A stretch of DNA of 5,810 nt from NCBI GenBank assembly GCA_012798025.1, contig JAAZNX010000072.1, forward strand, positions 1 through 5,810. Reading direction: 5' to 3'. Position 1 is the stretch's first letter. The number at the start of each line of letters is the position of its first letter. Source of the stretch: Methanothrix sp. GTDB lineage: Archaea > Halobacteriota > Methanosarcinia > Methanotrichales > Methanotrichaceae. Below, piece by piece: positions 1-5,686 of this stretch. The position numbers were made by a program, and so were the translations under genes. The notes under the pieces were generated by a model. That model saw only the letters and a list, made by a program, of their open reading frames with translations. It was not told the DNA's origin and searched no databases.

Positions 1-42
1 GAGATGAAAGGCGACATAAAAGAGATGAAGGGCGACATAAAG
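1..42 (+). repeat. Two tandem copies of a 21-bp in-frame repeat
   Basis: Bases 1-21 and 22-42 differ only at two wobble positions (A/G). Each encodes the heptad EMKGDIK. The unit is one coiled-coil heptad long, so copy-number change would lengthen the coil without breaking the frame. The array may continue upstream of the window. Confidence 0.85.
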
Positions 43-189
43 GCTGTGCGGAAGAATACTGATACCATCCCTCAAGTCCTTCAAGAGATTAAAGGCATAC
101 GAGAAGACATCCAGCCAGGATATGCAGCTCAATTCAGGCAGGTACAATCTGACGTCAGGGCGATAAAAGAGCGCTTGGGCATGCAATGA
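1..189 (+). CDS. C-terminal end of a coiled-coil hypothetical protein (5' partial)
   Basis: The reading frame is open from the first base of the window and ends at TGA 187-189, so only the last 62 residues are seen and the true start lies upstream. An ATG at 4-6 exists, but it lies inside a repeat unit and is probably internal. The peptide is highly charged and helical. It opens with two copies of the heptad EMKGDIK, followed by further Lys/Glu/Ile/Val-rich helix (IKGIREDI, VQSDVRAIKERLG), as expected for a coiled-coil tail. There is no signal peptide or membrane segment. The function cannot be told from the tail; coiled-coil tails like this occur on many regulatory or oligomerising proteins. 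The gene converges on the minus-strand ORF at 216-530, with 26 bp between the two stops. Confidence 0.7.
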   Translation, partial: EMKGDIKEMKGDIKAVRKNTDTIPQVLQEIKGIREDIQPGYAAQFRQVQSDVRAIKERLGMQ

Positions 190-228
190 GCTTGTTATAT
201 GCCCAACTTGCAAAATTAAATTAATTTG
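175..228 (+). terminator. Possible stem-loop terminator between convergent genes
   Basis: A perfect 8-bp inverted repeat, TTGGGCAT at 175-182 and ATGCCCAA at 199-206, encloses a 16-nt loop that contains the stop codon of the upstream plus-strand gene. An AT-rich stretch follows (212-228, including the palindrome AAATTAATTT at 218-227), then scattered T runs. The position between two convergent genes suits a terminator. The stem is short, the T tract is imperfect, and archaeal termination relies mainly on T-rich DNA, so this is tentative. Confidence 0.35.
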
Positions 229-530
229 TTTGATTCTTGGTTTTCGTCACGGTCTTTGGGCCATTCGAATGGGAAGGCCGAAGCAGGTATCTTTCTTTGC
301 AAGTCTGATAATTTAACCGAACGAACATCGCTCTTGCCTGTTGCCACATTCTGGTAACGGCATACATCATTTGACAGAGAATCGTTCAACTTTGTGAGCT
401 TAAACACAACTTCATAGCGTCTGCAGATCTTGCCAATTTTGCCATCGGATGCCACAATAAGAGTTGGATTTTTGGCGTCTACATCTGGCCTGAAATCGAG
501 CTTTTGGTTGCCTGCAGCCTGCATTGCCAC
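216..530 (-). CDS. Small hypothetical protein, unrecognised; possibly a gene remnant
   Basis: This is a 104-residue frame with GTG start at 530-528 and TAA stop at 218-216. A second possible start is the ATG two codons later. A weak purine run (GGGGA, 541-537) precedes the GTG by 6 nt. The frame stays open upstream only to an in-frame stop at 557-555, inside the cas1 fragment on the other strand, so the first residues may not be original. The composition looks protein-like: a hydrophilic, soluble, beta-rich middle (TLIVASDGKIGKICRRYEVV), a VRSVKLSDLQRKIP segment, and a charged tail rich in Asp, Glu and Asn. There are no membrane segments and no motif I can name. It is more AT-rich than the operon to the right. 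It may be a small gene or the 3' part of a larger one cut by the rearrangement near 535-545. Confidence 0.45.
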   Translation of the reverse strand: MAMQAAGNQKLDFRPDVDAKNPTLIVASDGKIGKICRRYEVVFKLTKLNDSLSNDVCRYQNVATGKSDVRSVKLSDLQRKIPASAFPFEWPKDRDENQESNKLI

Positions 531-540
531 CTGTTGTCCC

Positions 541-699
541 CAGGCTCTGCCCGTTTACGTCCTGGGCCAGGGGCAGACAGTTCGAAAGCGCGGTGACTGC
601 CTGGAGATCTGGTCCAGGGAGGGAAAGGTAAGCGAGGCCAGGCTCAGGGATGTCTCGCAAGTCAACCTTTACGGCGGAGTTGAGATCACGACTCCTGCC
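541..699 (+). pseudogene. cas1: Internal fragment of a CRISPR-associated integrase Cas1 gene (N-terminal domain)
   Basis: Frame +1 encodes about 53 residues matching the N-terminal beta-domain of Cas1, the DNA integrase subunit that inserts spacers with Cas2. The opening strand reads LPVYVLGQGQTVRKRGD, against the family pattern 'lYV.eqGa.v.k.ge'. It is followed by LEIWSREGKVSEARLRDV and the typical SQVNLYGGVEITTPA, where families usually show 'sqVvLfGnVqiTTpa'. There is no start codon at the left edge; the frame upstream of 541 is antisense to the neighbouring minus-strand ORF. Homology stops at about 699 and the frame ends at TAA 745-747 after unrelated residues. The catalytic alpha-helical domain (metal-binding Glu, His, Glu/Asp) is wholly absent, so the piece cannot be active. 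The missing start would suit an origin from a Cas4-Cas1 fusion or a 5'-truncated gene. No cas2, other cas gene or repeat array is visible. The assignment rests on motif recognition. Confidence 0.75.
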
Positions 700-914
700 A
701 GGTCTCTGAAGATGTCATGCCCCAGCTCAAAGCAATCGACGACGTAAACGGTATCTGGTAGAGCCAGCAAAACACTCTCAACAACATGGCTCAATGGGTC
801 CTGTCCAGTCGTCGACAGGTCCAGACCGCAAATCCCAAATCGCTCTATCTCTTTGAGTGCAGACCTCCATTCAGGCTGCGACTTTATTTTTATAAATTCG
901 GGACGGACGGTCAT
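669..914 (-). pseudogene. Truncated N-terminal fragment of a DEDD-family 3'-5' exonuclease domain (RNase D / DNA polymerase I proofreading type)
   Basis: The frame runs from ATG 914-912 to TAA 671-669, 81 residues. Residues 1-28 look like the lead-in helix of these exonucleases (PEWRSALKEIERFGICG). Residues 31-37 are LDLSTTG, where the Exo I motif is normally LDIETTG, so the first catalytic Asp is kept but the paired Glu is replaced by Ser. Next come a DPLSH turn, a VLLALPD strand and VYVVDCFEL, matching the second and third core strands. Homology ends near residue 74 (about 693); the last residues are antisense to the cas1 fragment. Exo II and Exo III motifs are missing; a full domain is about 180 residues. 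Loss of an active-site residue and of more than half the domain makes this a pseudogene. It lies 23 nt after the DUF89 gene on the same strand, without a good ribosome binding site. Confidence 0.65.
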
Positions 915-937
915 CCTAAATCAAGAACGCTGATCGT

Positions 938-1789
938 TTATACTGGACATGCCACCAGCGTTCCCCTGGAGACGTTCATCTTCATGGCCACAGGCTCGCA
1001 CTTGGCTCTGAATACATAGATAAGTCGCCCTGACAGCATCTGATCGTATTCGGATATCGTCTCAAAGTTTCCCATGCCCTTGGACAGAACAAGCCAGTCC
1101 GGGTCGTTCAAAAAAGCCGAAGCCTCCAAACTCAAGTGCTCCAGGGATGTTCCAACCACATCGCCTGTGGGCACGACGCGCTCGCTTGTCATGGCTCTTA
1201 TCTCCTCTGCAGTCACATCGTTCAAGATGGGCTTGGACTTAGATCCTATCACGACGCTCTTTCCCATCTCCACAAGCTTCTCGATCACAAAGAGATCGAA
1301 GATCGCCTCTCCCGAGTTGTCGGTAAGATAGAAAATATTTTTGAAGCTGCGCAGACGTCTCTTTACCTCCTCCATATCGCCCGCCAGCCGCTCGCGCAAA
1401 GTGATCAAGAAGACGCTCCCAAATGTGGAGTTGTCGAAGTCGTGGCCTTTGACGCCAAACTCCATGGAGTTGGCAGCGGCAGCTATCCGGATCAATGCCT
1501 CGATCTTATCGTCGGCCTCCTCGTAGAACCGCTCGGCCACAGGCAGCAGACTCTTTGCAACGCGGTTGCTCTCCTCTTTTAGGAGTTGATACGGATCGGA
1601 CTTTCCACTGCGCCTTTTTATGATCCTCTCCCTCTCTGTTCCAACCAGGGCAGGGACGCCTCCCTTGTGGCGGGCCATGAAGTCCACAAGCTCCTCCACG
1701 GCAGCCTTCTTTTCTGCCTCGGATGATAGGACCAGGTCGCTCTCGAACTTGGCCCTATCCAATATGCACGGATAGCAGTTGGAGGCCAT
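938..1789 (-). CDS. DUF89 family protein, damage-control phosphatase-like (archaeal AF1104-type)
   Basis: This is a 283-residue protein. DUF89 proteins are metal-dependent phosphatases, several of which hydrolyse damaged or excess phosphometabolites; the archaeal substrate is not settled. The start is ATG 1789-1787, giving MASNCYPC. The frame is open to 1912, but the extra 41 residues are antisense-like sequence inside the upstream gene, and family members begin at the Cys motif. Visible hallmarks are the N-terminal CxxC (Cys5, Cys8), the helical segment around AAANSMEFG (105-112), TDNSGE (156-161) with Asp157 and Asn158 as expected metal ligands, NDVT (190-193) with Asp191 as a third ligand, SKGMGNFE (236-243), and RAKCEPVA (261-268) with the phosphate-site Lys. 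All key motifs are intact and the length is normal for the archaeal form. It begins 2 nt after the amidohydrolase stop and has only a weak purine-rich leader, which suggests translational coupling. It is the last intact gene of the operon. Confidence 0.88.
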   Translation of the reverse strand: MASNCYPCILDRAKFESDLVLSSEAEKKAAVEELVDFMARHKGGVPALVGTERERIIKRRSGKSDPYQLLKEESNRVAKSLLPVAERFYEEADDKIEALIRIAAAANSMEFGVKGHDFDNSTFGSVFLITLRERLAGDMEEVKRRLRSFKNIFYLTDNSGEAIFDLFVIEKLVEMGKSVVIGSKSKPILNDVTAEEIRAMTSERVVPTGDVVGTSLEHLSLEASAFLNDPDWLVLSKGMGNFETISEYDQMLSGRLIYVFRAKCEPVAMKMNVSRGTLVACPV

Positions 1790-1791
1790 CT

Positions 1792-2637
1792 TCAAGACGG
1801 CCACCGTCCTGCCAGCACTCTGATGACATCCGGGATCACCCGCTCTGCCACATGCACACACGAGCCACCGCTTAGAACCCAGACCAAATTCTTCCTCCCG
1901 ACAGCCTCCCAAATCAACTGTGCCATCCTTGGATAGGCTTCGAATGTGAGGTTGAAGCCACCATAGTCGTCCTGATGAGAGTCGTGGCCAAATATGACAA
2001 AGGCGATCTGGTGGTCGAAGTCCTTGGCCAGCTCAAGGGCGCCCTTCAGGGCCCCCAGAAATCTTTCGTTGCTGGCTCCAAAGGTGAGCCCGATATCGTA
2101 ATTGTTCCTTTGAGGGTCGTGCACCTCATCGCTGCCACTGTGCAAGTTTATGTGAAAGACGTTCGGATCCTCACCAAAGAAGTCGCGCGTGCCATCTCCA
2201 AAATGAGGATCTACGTCTATTATGAGAAATCGCTCCAGGCCCATCTCCCGCAAGCGCAATATGGTGATTGCGACATCGTTGAAATAGCAAAAACCCCAGC
2301 AGCTTCCCCGCGAGGCATGGTGGCCAGCCGTCCCAGTATATGCGAAAGCCGCATTTGCTTGGCCCCTGGCGACCATCTCCGCAGCCATCATGACGCTGCC
2401 AGCAGATAGCAACGCCACATTCCTGTACGGATCGGTCTGCATGTTGGCCATATGTGCAGGAGTATGTGCTCGCTCAACCAGCCTTAAGGGCGCTGGTTTT
2501 GCTAAGAAAACCTGCACGTCAACGCCGTCGACAAGTCCCGACTCCATCAGCTTCTCCCAAGACGGACGGATCCTCTCTTTGAGGACTGAAAATCCGTTCT
2601 TTGCAAAATCCTCATGATATGTGATCGCCACTAACAT
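1792..2637 (-). CDS. Histone deacetylase-fold amidohydrolase, catalytic Tyr position replaced by Ser
   Basis: This 281-residue protein of the arginase/HDAC superfamily is expected to be a zinc-dependent hydrolase of N-acetylated amines or lysines; the substrate is unknown. The start is ATG 2637-2635, preceded by GAGGT with a 5-nt spacer. Seen in order: YHEDF near the N-terminus, HTPAHM (58-63), the active-site dyad in GHHA (His106, His107), GFCYFNDVA (115-123), the zinc site IDVDPHFGDGT with Asp143 and His145, and the third ligand Asp219 in FGHDSHQDDYGG. The C-terminal glycine loop, normally EGGY with the transition-state Tyr, reads LSGGSC (256-260), so Ser259 occupies the Tyr position. The loop after NLHSG is also shorter than in classical HDACs. 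All metal ligands are present, so the protein probably folds and binds zinc, but its chemistry may differ. It sits 20 nt after deoA and 2 nt before the DUF89 gene. Acetylpolyamine amidohydrolase is an alternative label. Confidence 0.85.
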   Translation of the reverse strand: MLVAITYHEDFAKNGFSVLKERIRPSWEKLMESGLVDGVDVQVFLAKPAPLRLVERAHTPAHMANMQTDPYRNVALLSAGSVMMAAEMVARGQANAAFAYTGTAGHHASRGSCWGFCYFNDVAITILRLREMGLERFLIIDVDPHFGDGTRDFFGEDPNVFHINLHSGSDEVHDPQRNNYDIGLTFGASNERFLGALKGALELAKDFDHQIAFVIFGHDSHQDDYGGFNLTFEAYPRMAQLIWEAVGRKNLVWVLSGGSCVHVAERVIPDVIRVLAGRWPS

Positions 2638-2642
2638 AGCCT

Positions 2643-2647
2643 ACCTC
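2643..2647 (-). promoter_or_regulatory. Ribosome binding site of the HDAC-fold gene
   Basis: GAGGT on the minus strand, 5 nt before the ATG at 2637, lies in the 20-nt gap after the AMP phosphorylase stop. It supports independent initiation and fixes the start. Confidence 0.6.
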
Positions 2648-2657
2648 ATCTCTCCAT

Positions 2658-4172
2658 TCAAAGCTCTGTGATCCTGGGGTACCTCTCCAATAGCATGCCC
2701 TCGACGACAATTGGCATCTGCCTCTTCGCATCCTTCGCTGCGCTTTCAAGCTCCCAGTCGGAGCTTGAGCAGATGGTGATCAAAGGCTCGCCCTTCTTTA
2801 CCCTCTCTCCCATCTTCTTGTGGATGATCACGCCTGCCTTCTTGTCAGCAGGTGCGCCTGCCATGCGTGCCAGCTCCACCAGCCGCTTGTTGAAGAAAGC
2901 TACGACGTATCCGCCTGTGGGGGCTAAGATATCTTCACAGTTCTCTCCGATAACGATCTCTTCGCTCTTGATCTGAGGATTGCCTCCCTGGATCTCGATT
3001 ATCTCCATGAGCTTTTTGTGGGCCTTTCCGCTGGTGAGTATCTCCTCCGCAGCCTTATAGCCCTCTCCTCTTCCAGCCACACCGCCCATCTCAAGCAAGA
3101 TACCAGCTAAAGATAGGCTCTTCTCCTTCAGGCTATTCGGTCCGCCTTTGTTCTCGAGAACCGTCAAAGCCTCTCGTACCTCCAGGGCAGGTCCTATAGT
3201 CCTGCCCACCGGAGAGCCTCCAAAGGTCATTGCGCACTCAACGCGAATGCCCAGGCGTTCTCCCAGGTCTATGAGGTCCTTGGCTAGCGACCGGCCGTTC
3301 TCGGGGGCTGCAAGCTTTGTTCCCGGACCAACCGGCATGTCCACTACCACAGAGTCAGCACCGACAGCTCCTTTCTTGGCCATGATGGAGGCAAGCATCT
3401 GGCTGTAGGGATCAATGGACAGAGCATACTCTGCTTTGATCAACTTATCATCTGCAGGAGCGATATTTGTGGCTCCGCCCCAGACGATGACCCCTCCCAC
3501 CTTCTCAGTCATCTCCTTGATCTCCTCGGCACTGAATTCCACATTGGCCATAACCTCCATCAGGTCGGCTGTCCCGCCAGCGCCGGTGATGGCTCGAGAG
3601 CTGGTCTTTGGGATCAGAAGGCCAGAGGCAGCGACTATTGGCACCACAAGAAGGGACACCTTGTTGCCTGGAACTCCGCCAATGCTATGTTTATCCATGA
3701 TGGGATGAGTGTCGAAGTGGATTCTCTCGCCAGTCTCGATCATCGCCCTTGTAAGCCATTCCGTCTCCTGCGAATCCATGTTATGGATGTATGAGGCTGT
3801 GACGTAAGCAGAGAGCTCAATCTCGCTGAGGTTGTTGTCCACGATGTCCTGCACGATGGCACGAATCTGATCCTCAGTGAGCTTTTGCTTGTCCATCATC
3901 TTTTTGATGTAGCAGAGGGACGCAGGCTTGGGAGCAGGCAGGATATCGACACTGGTAGGGCTCTTAAGGTCTTTTAACGCCTCAGTGAAGATTCCTATCT
4001 CTCCGGGCTTGACCATTTGCGTGGTAATGTCGAGGATCGCAGTGGTCGCAGCGCCTTTTGTTCTGACCCTGACCCGATCGCCTGGATTCAAGCCTCGCTC
4101 CCTGGCATCGGCTGAATTGAGCATGACCTTGTGCTGACCTATCTCGATATCAAAGGCACGAACTTGCAACAT
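2658..4172 (-). CDS. deoA: AMP phosphorylase (archaeal thymidine phosphorylase-like)
   Basis: This 504-residue enzyme converts AMP (also CMP and UMP) plus phosphate to the free base and ribose 1,5-bisphosphate, the first step of the archaeal NMP degradation pathway that leads through R15P isomerase to form III Rubisco. It acts in the cytoplasm. Residues 1-84 form the extra N-terminal domain found in the archaeal enzymes and absent from bacterial thymidine phosphorylase. The catalytic region follows: MDKHSIGGVPGNK (159-171), KTSSRAITGAGGTAD (189-203), SIDPY around Asp254 and LAS around Ser262, and GPGTK (282-286). These correspond to family ligand residues Gly166, 192-197, Thr201, proton donor Asp254, Ser262 and Lys286, all kept. 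The C-terminal beta domain includes PTGGYV (418-423) and a KKGEPL lipoyl-like turn (459-464). The length matches the roughly 503 residues of the family. ATG 4172-4170 has GAGGT 7 nt upstream. It follows the nucleotidyltransferase gene by 12 nt. No Rubisco or R15P isomerase gene is in the window. Confidence 0.95.
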   Translation of the reverse strand: MLQVRAFDIEIGQHKVMLNSADARERGLNPGDRVRVRTKGAATTAILDITTQMVKPGEIGIFTEALKDLKSPTSVDILPAPKPASLCYIKKMMDKQKLTEDQIRAIVQDIVDNNLSEIELSAYVTASYIHNMDSQETEWLTRAMIETGERIHFDTHPIMDKHSIGGVPGNKVSLLVVPIVAASGLLIPKTSSRAITGAGGTADLMEVMANVEFSAEEIKEMTEKVGGVIVWGGATNIAPADDKLIKAEYALSIDPYSQMLASIMAKKGAVGADSVVVDMPVGPGTKLAAPENGRSLAKDLIDLGERLGIRVECAMTFGGSPVGRTIGPALEVREALTVLENKGGPNSLKEKSLSLAGILLEMGGVAGRGEGYKAAEEILTSGKAHKKLMEIIEIQGGNPQIKSEEIVIGENCEDILAPTGGYVVAFFNKRLVELARMAGAPADKKAGVIIHKKMGERVKKGEPLITICSSSDWELESAAKDAKRQMPIVVEGMLLERYPRITEL

Positions 4173-4179
4173 CCAAAAA

Positions 4180-4184
4180 ACCTC
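4180..4184 (-). promoter_or_regulatory. Ribosome binding site of deoA
   Basis: GAGGT on the minus strand lies 7 nt before the ATG at 4172, directly after the stop codon of the upstream gene (TAA 4187-4185). It fixes the deoA start and suggests that ribosomes reinitiate from the upstream gene. Confidence 0.65.
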
Positions 4185-5117
4185 TTAATGATCTTTTCCA
4201 CCTTCCAGAAGCGTGAGAGATCTGATCCATTCGCCTCTGGCCTCGCGTGTGGTTCCTACCACAAGGCGCAGGCCTTGTGCTGTCTGTGTGAGAACACCCT
4301 GGGCCTCTATCGTCTCGCCCGGCAGCGCCTGGCCTGCGTATGTATGAGAGTAGCAGAATATCTCCACCACTTCATCGTGATCCAGCTGGAAGATGGCCGG
4401 GCTGTCGAAAGCGAACGGTGCATCAACCACCTTTGCCTCGATCCTGCACCTGCCAACGGGCTTTCCCATCGAATGCTGTTGGATCTGGCTCCAGTCACGT
4501 GTGAAGAGCAGGTCGAAGTAAGTGCCATCGATCATGCCTCTGTTGCCTTTCCGCTTCTCGTGGAGCATGAACTCGTCAAAGCTCGTTTCAGGTTTTCGCT
4601 TGGAGTAAATCTTTCTCCACATGGCCTCGTCCAGGTCCTGAACATCTCCTTGCACTTTTGCCTCTTCGATTATTTCCCTGGCCTTCCACCACCATGGCCC
4701 GTAAACTACGAAATCTATGTCTGAAGCAGGACTTTGAAGGCCGACGAGCATTGAGCCGGTGATGCCCATCTGCTCCCATGGGACTCCAGCGTCTGCAAGA
4801 ATGGTGGCGATCTTCATGACTCTTTTATCCTTTGCAGCCACGGCTTTGAGGCCATCGGAAGGCCTGTAAAGCTTGAGCACATCCGATTCTGGGACCACAT
4901 GAAGGTCTTGAACATATTCTGGCCGCGCTTTCCTCAAGAACTCATAGGCAGGTCCAAAGTCCAATTTCCTGTAGCGCTTGCCACCAGCCTCGCGCTCTCC
5001 AGCTTCATTTGGAACATAGCGAAGCAGGGAGCGCAGGCCCTGCAAATGGGTGTAATCCGCCACAGCGAAGATCCAGCCGTCTTTTGTCTCAAAGAAATCT
5101 CTTATCCGGGCTCTCAA
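4185..5117 (-). CDS. Predicted nucleotidyltransferase (COG1665-like) with a beta-rich C-terminal region
   Basis: This 310-residue protein begins at TTG 5117-5115. The family function is not established. Residues 1-100 form an N-terminal region without a clear motif. The core carries the nucleotidyltransferase signature: ITGSMLVGL (119-127) gives the helix-initiating Gly-Ser, followed after ten residues by SDIDFVV with Asp133 and Asp135, the metal-binding pair. A third acidic residue is probably Asp202 in TYFDLLF. Residues about 222-305 are rich in beta strand (CRIEAKVVDA, DEVVEIFCYSH, ETIEAQGVL, GLRLVVGTT) and look like an OB-type nucleic-acid-binding fold; this is inference. All catalytic acids are present, so activity is plausible, but the substrate (nucleotide, protein or tRNA) is unknown. 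The start overlaps the stop of the upstream synthase gene by 4 nt (TTGA). A GAGGG 7 nt upstream supports the TTG, and an in-frame stop at 5138-5136 rules out a long extension. Confidence 0.8.
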   Translation of the reverse strand: MRARIRDFFETKDGWIFAVADYTHLQGLRSLLRYVPNEAGEREAGGKRYRKLDFGPAYEFLRKARPEYVQDLHVVPESDVLKLYRPSDGLKAVAAKDKRVMKIATILADAGVPWEQMGITGSMLVGLQSPASDIDFVVYGPWWWKAREIIEEAKVQGDVQDLDEAMWRKIYSKRKPETSFDEFMLHEKRKGNRGMIDGTYFDLLFTRDWSQIQQHSMGKPVGRCRIEAKVVDAPFAFDSPAIFQLDHDEVVEIFCYSHTYAGQALPGETIEAQGVLTQTAQGLRLVVGTTREARGEWIRSLTLLEGGKDH

Positions 5118-5686
5118 GATATCGCCCTCAAAACTTTATCCAGGCCCGCACCGGGGCGTATTATCTTTCTGTTGCAGAGATCCAGAAGGGTAGATGGCTG
5201 TGCATACCTGCTCTTCCCCCCGTCCACCACAAGGTCGACCATATCGGCTATCTCTCGAGAGACCTCAGCTGCGCTTGTGGGAGGGGGCGAGCCTGTGCGG
5301 TTTGCGCTTGTCGAAGTAATTGGACCTGCCTGATCGATTATCTTCAGAGCTGTTTCGTGATCCGGGAACCTGATGCCAACAAGGGAGGACCCGGCTGTGA
5401 GGATGTCTGGCACGATGCTCCTCTTGTGGACCAAAACGGAGATGGGCCCCGGAAAGAGCTGCTCGAGCAGGTCCACGTCATCTTCGCTAATTACAGCAAC
5501 CTTTCCCAGCATCTCCATGCTGGAGACGGCCATGAAAATTGGCATGGACAGGGGCCTTTTTTTGATCTGGAAGACCCTCATGACCGCCTGCTCATCCAGG
5601 GCGTTCGCGCCCAAACCATAAACTGTCTCTGTGGGGTAGACGATTACTCCACCACCGATGATTTGGCGAGCTGCACTGGTTATCAT
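5114..5686 (-). CDS. L-threonylcarbamoyladenylate synthase, short YrdC/TsaC form
   Basis: This 190-residue protein makes threonylcarbamoyl-AMP from threonine, bicarbonate and ATP. In archaea the KEOPS complex then transfers the threonylcarbamoyl group to A37 of ANN-decoding tRNAs (t6A). The YrdC/Sua5 signature is clear: VIVYPTETVYGLGANA (14-29), the basic KKRP (42-45) that contacts ATP, FPGPISVL (78-85), VGIRFPDH (103-110), ITSTSANRTG (123-132), then DGGKS (155-159) and PSTLLDL (164-170). It is a single-domain TsaC-like protein; many archaeal Sua5 proteins carry an extra C-terminal domain and reach about 340 residues, which is absent here. The start ATG 5686-5684 overlaps the preceding gene's TGA in an ATGA. 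There is no strong ribosome binding site, so translational coupling is likely. The stop overlaps the next gene's TTG. All core motifs are intact. Confidence 0.92.
   Translation of the reverse strand: MITSAARQIIGGGVIVYPTETVYGLGANALDEQAVMRVFQIKKRPLSMPIFMAVSSMEMLGKVAVISEDDVDLLEQLFPGPISVLVHKRSIVPDILTAGSSLVGIRFPDHETALKIIDQAGPITSTSANRTGSPPPTSAAEVSREIADMVDLVVDGGKSRYAQPSTLLDLCNRKIIRPGAGLDKVLRAIS
5125..5129 (-). promoter_or_regulatory. Ribosome binding site supporting the TTG start of the nucleotidyltransferase
   Basis: GAGGG on the minus strand, inside the last codons of the synthase gene, lies 7 nt before TTG 5117. No ATG or GTG lies in frame between the upstream stop and this site, so it decides the start. 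Confidence 0.6.

Noticed and set aside
412..660. An 82-codon minus-strand ORF
   Set aside because: It is antisense to the cas1 fragment and out of frame with the 216-530 ORF; the translation matches no family.
430..747. A 105-codon plus-strand ORF read as one complete gene
   Set aside because: Only 541-699 resembles a protein family (Cas1). The first 37 codons are antisense to the minus-strand ORF and the last 15 or so are antisense to the exonuclease fragment, so the ATG at 430 is fortuitous.
880..900. AT-rich stretch resembling an archaeal TATA box or T-rich terminator
   Set aside because: It lies inside the start of the exonuclease fragment (codons for EFIKIKS), and no gene is placed to use it.
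190..937. CRISPR repeat array or leader near the cas1 relic
   Set aside because: I looked for regularly spaced direct repeats of about 25-40 bases and saw none in this stretch.
1136..1582. A 148-codon plus-strand ORF opposite the DUF89 gene
   Set aside because: It is the antisense of conserved DUF89 motifs, with no motif or ribosome binding site of its own.
1790..1912. N-terminal extension of the DUF89 protein by 41 residues
   Set aside because: The extension lies entirely opposite or within the end of the HDAC-fold gene in another frame, and DUF89 proteins begin near the CxxC motif, so ATG 1789 is the better start.
4131..4724. A long plus-strand ORF (197 codons) opposite the nucleotidyltransferase
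   Set aside because: The minus-strand frame has clear family motifs and good operon spacing; the plus-strand translation looks like an antisense shadow.
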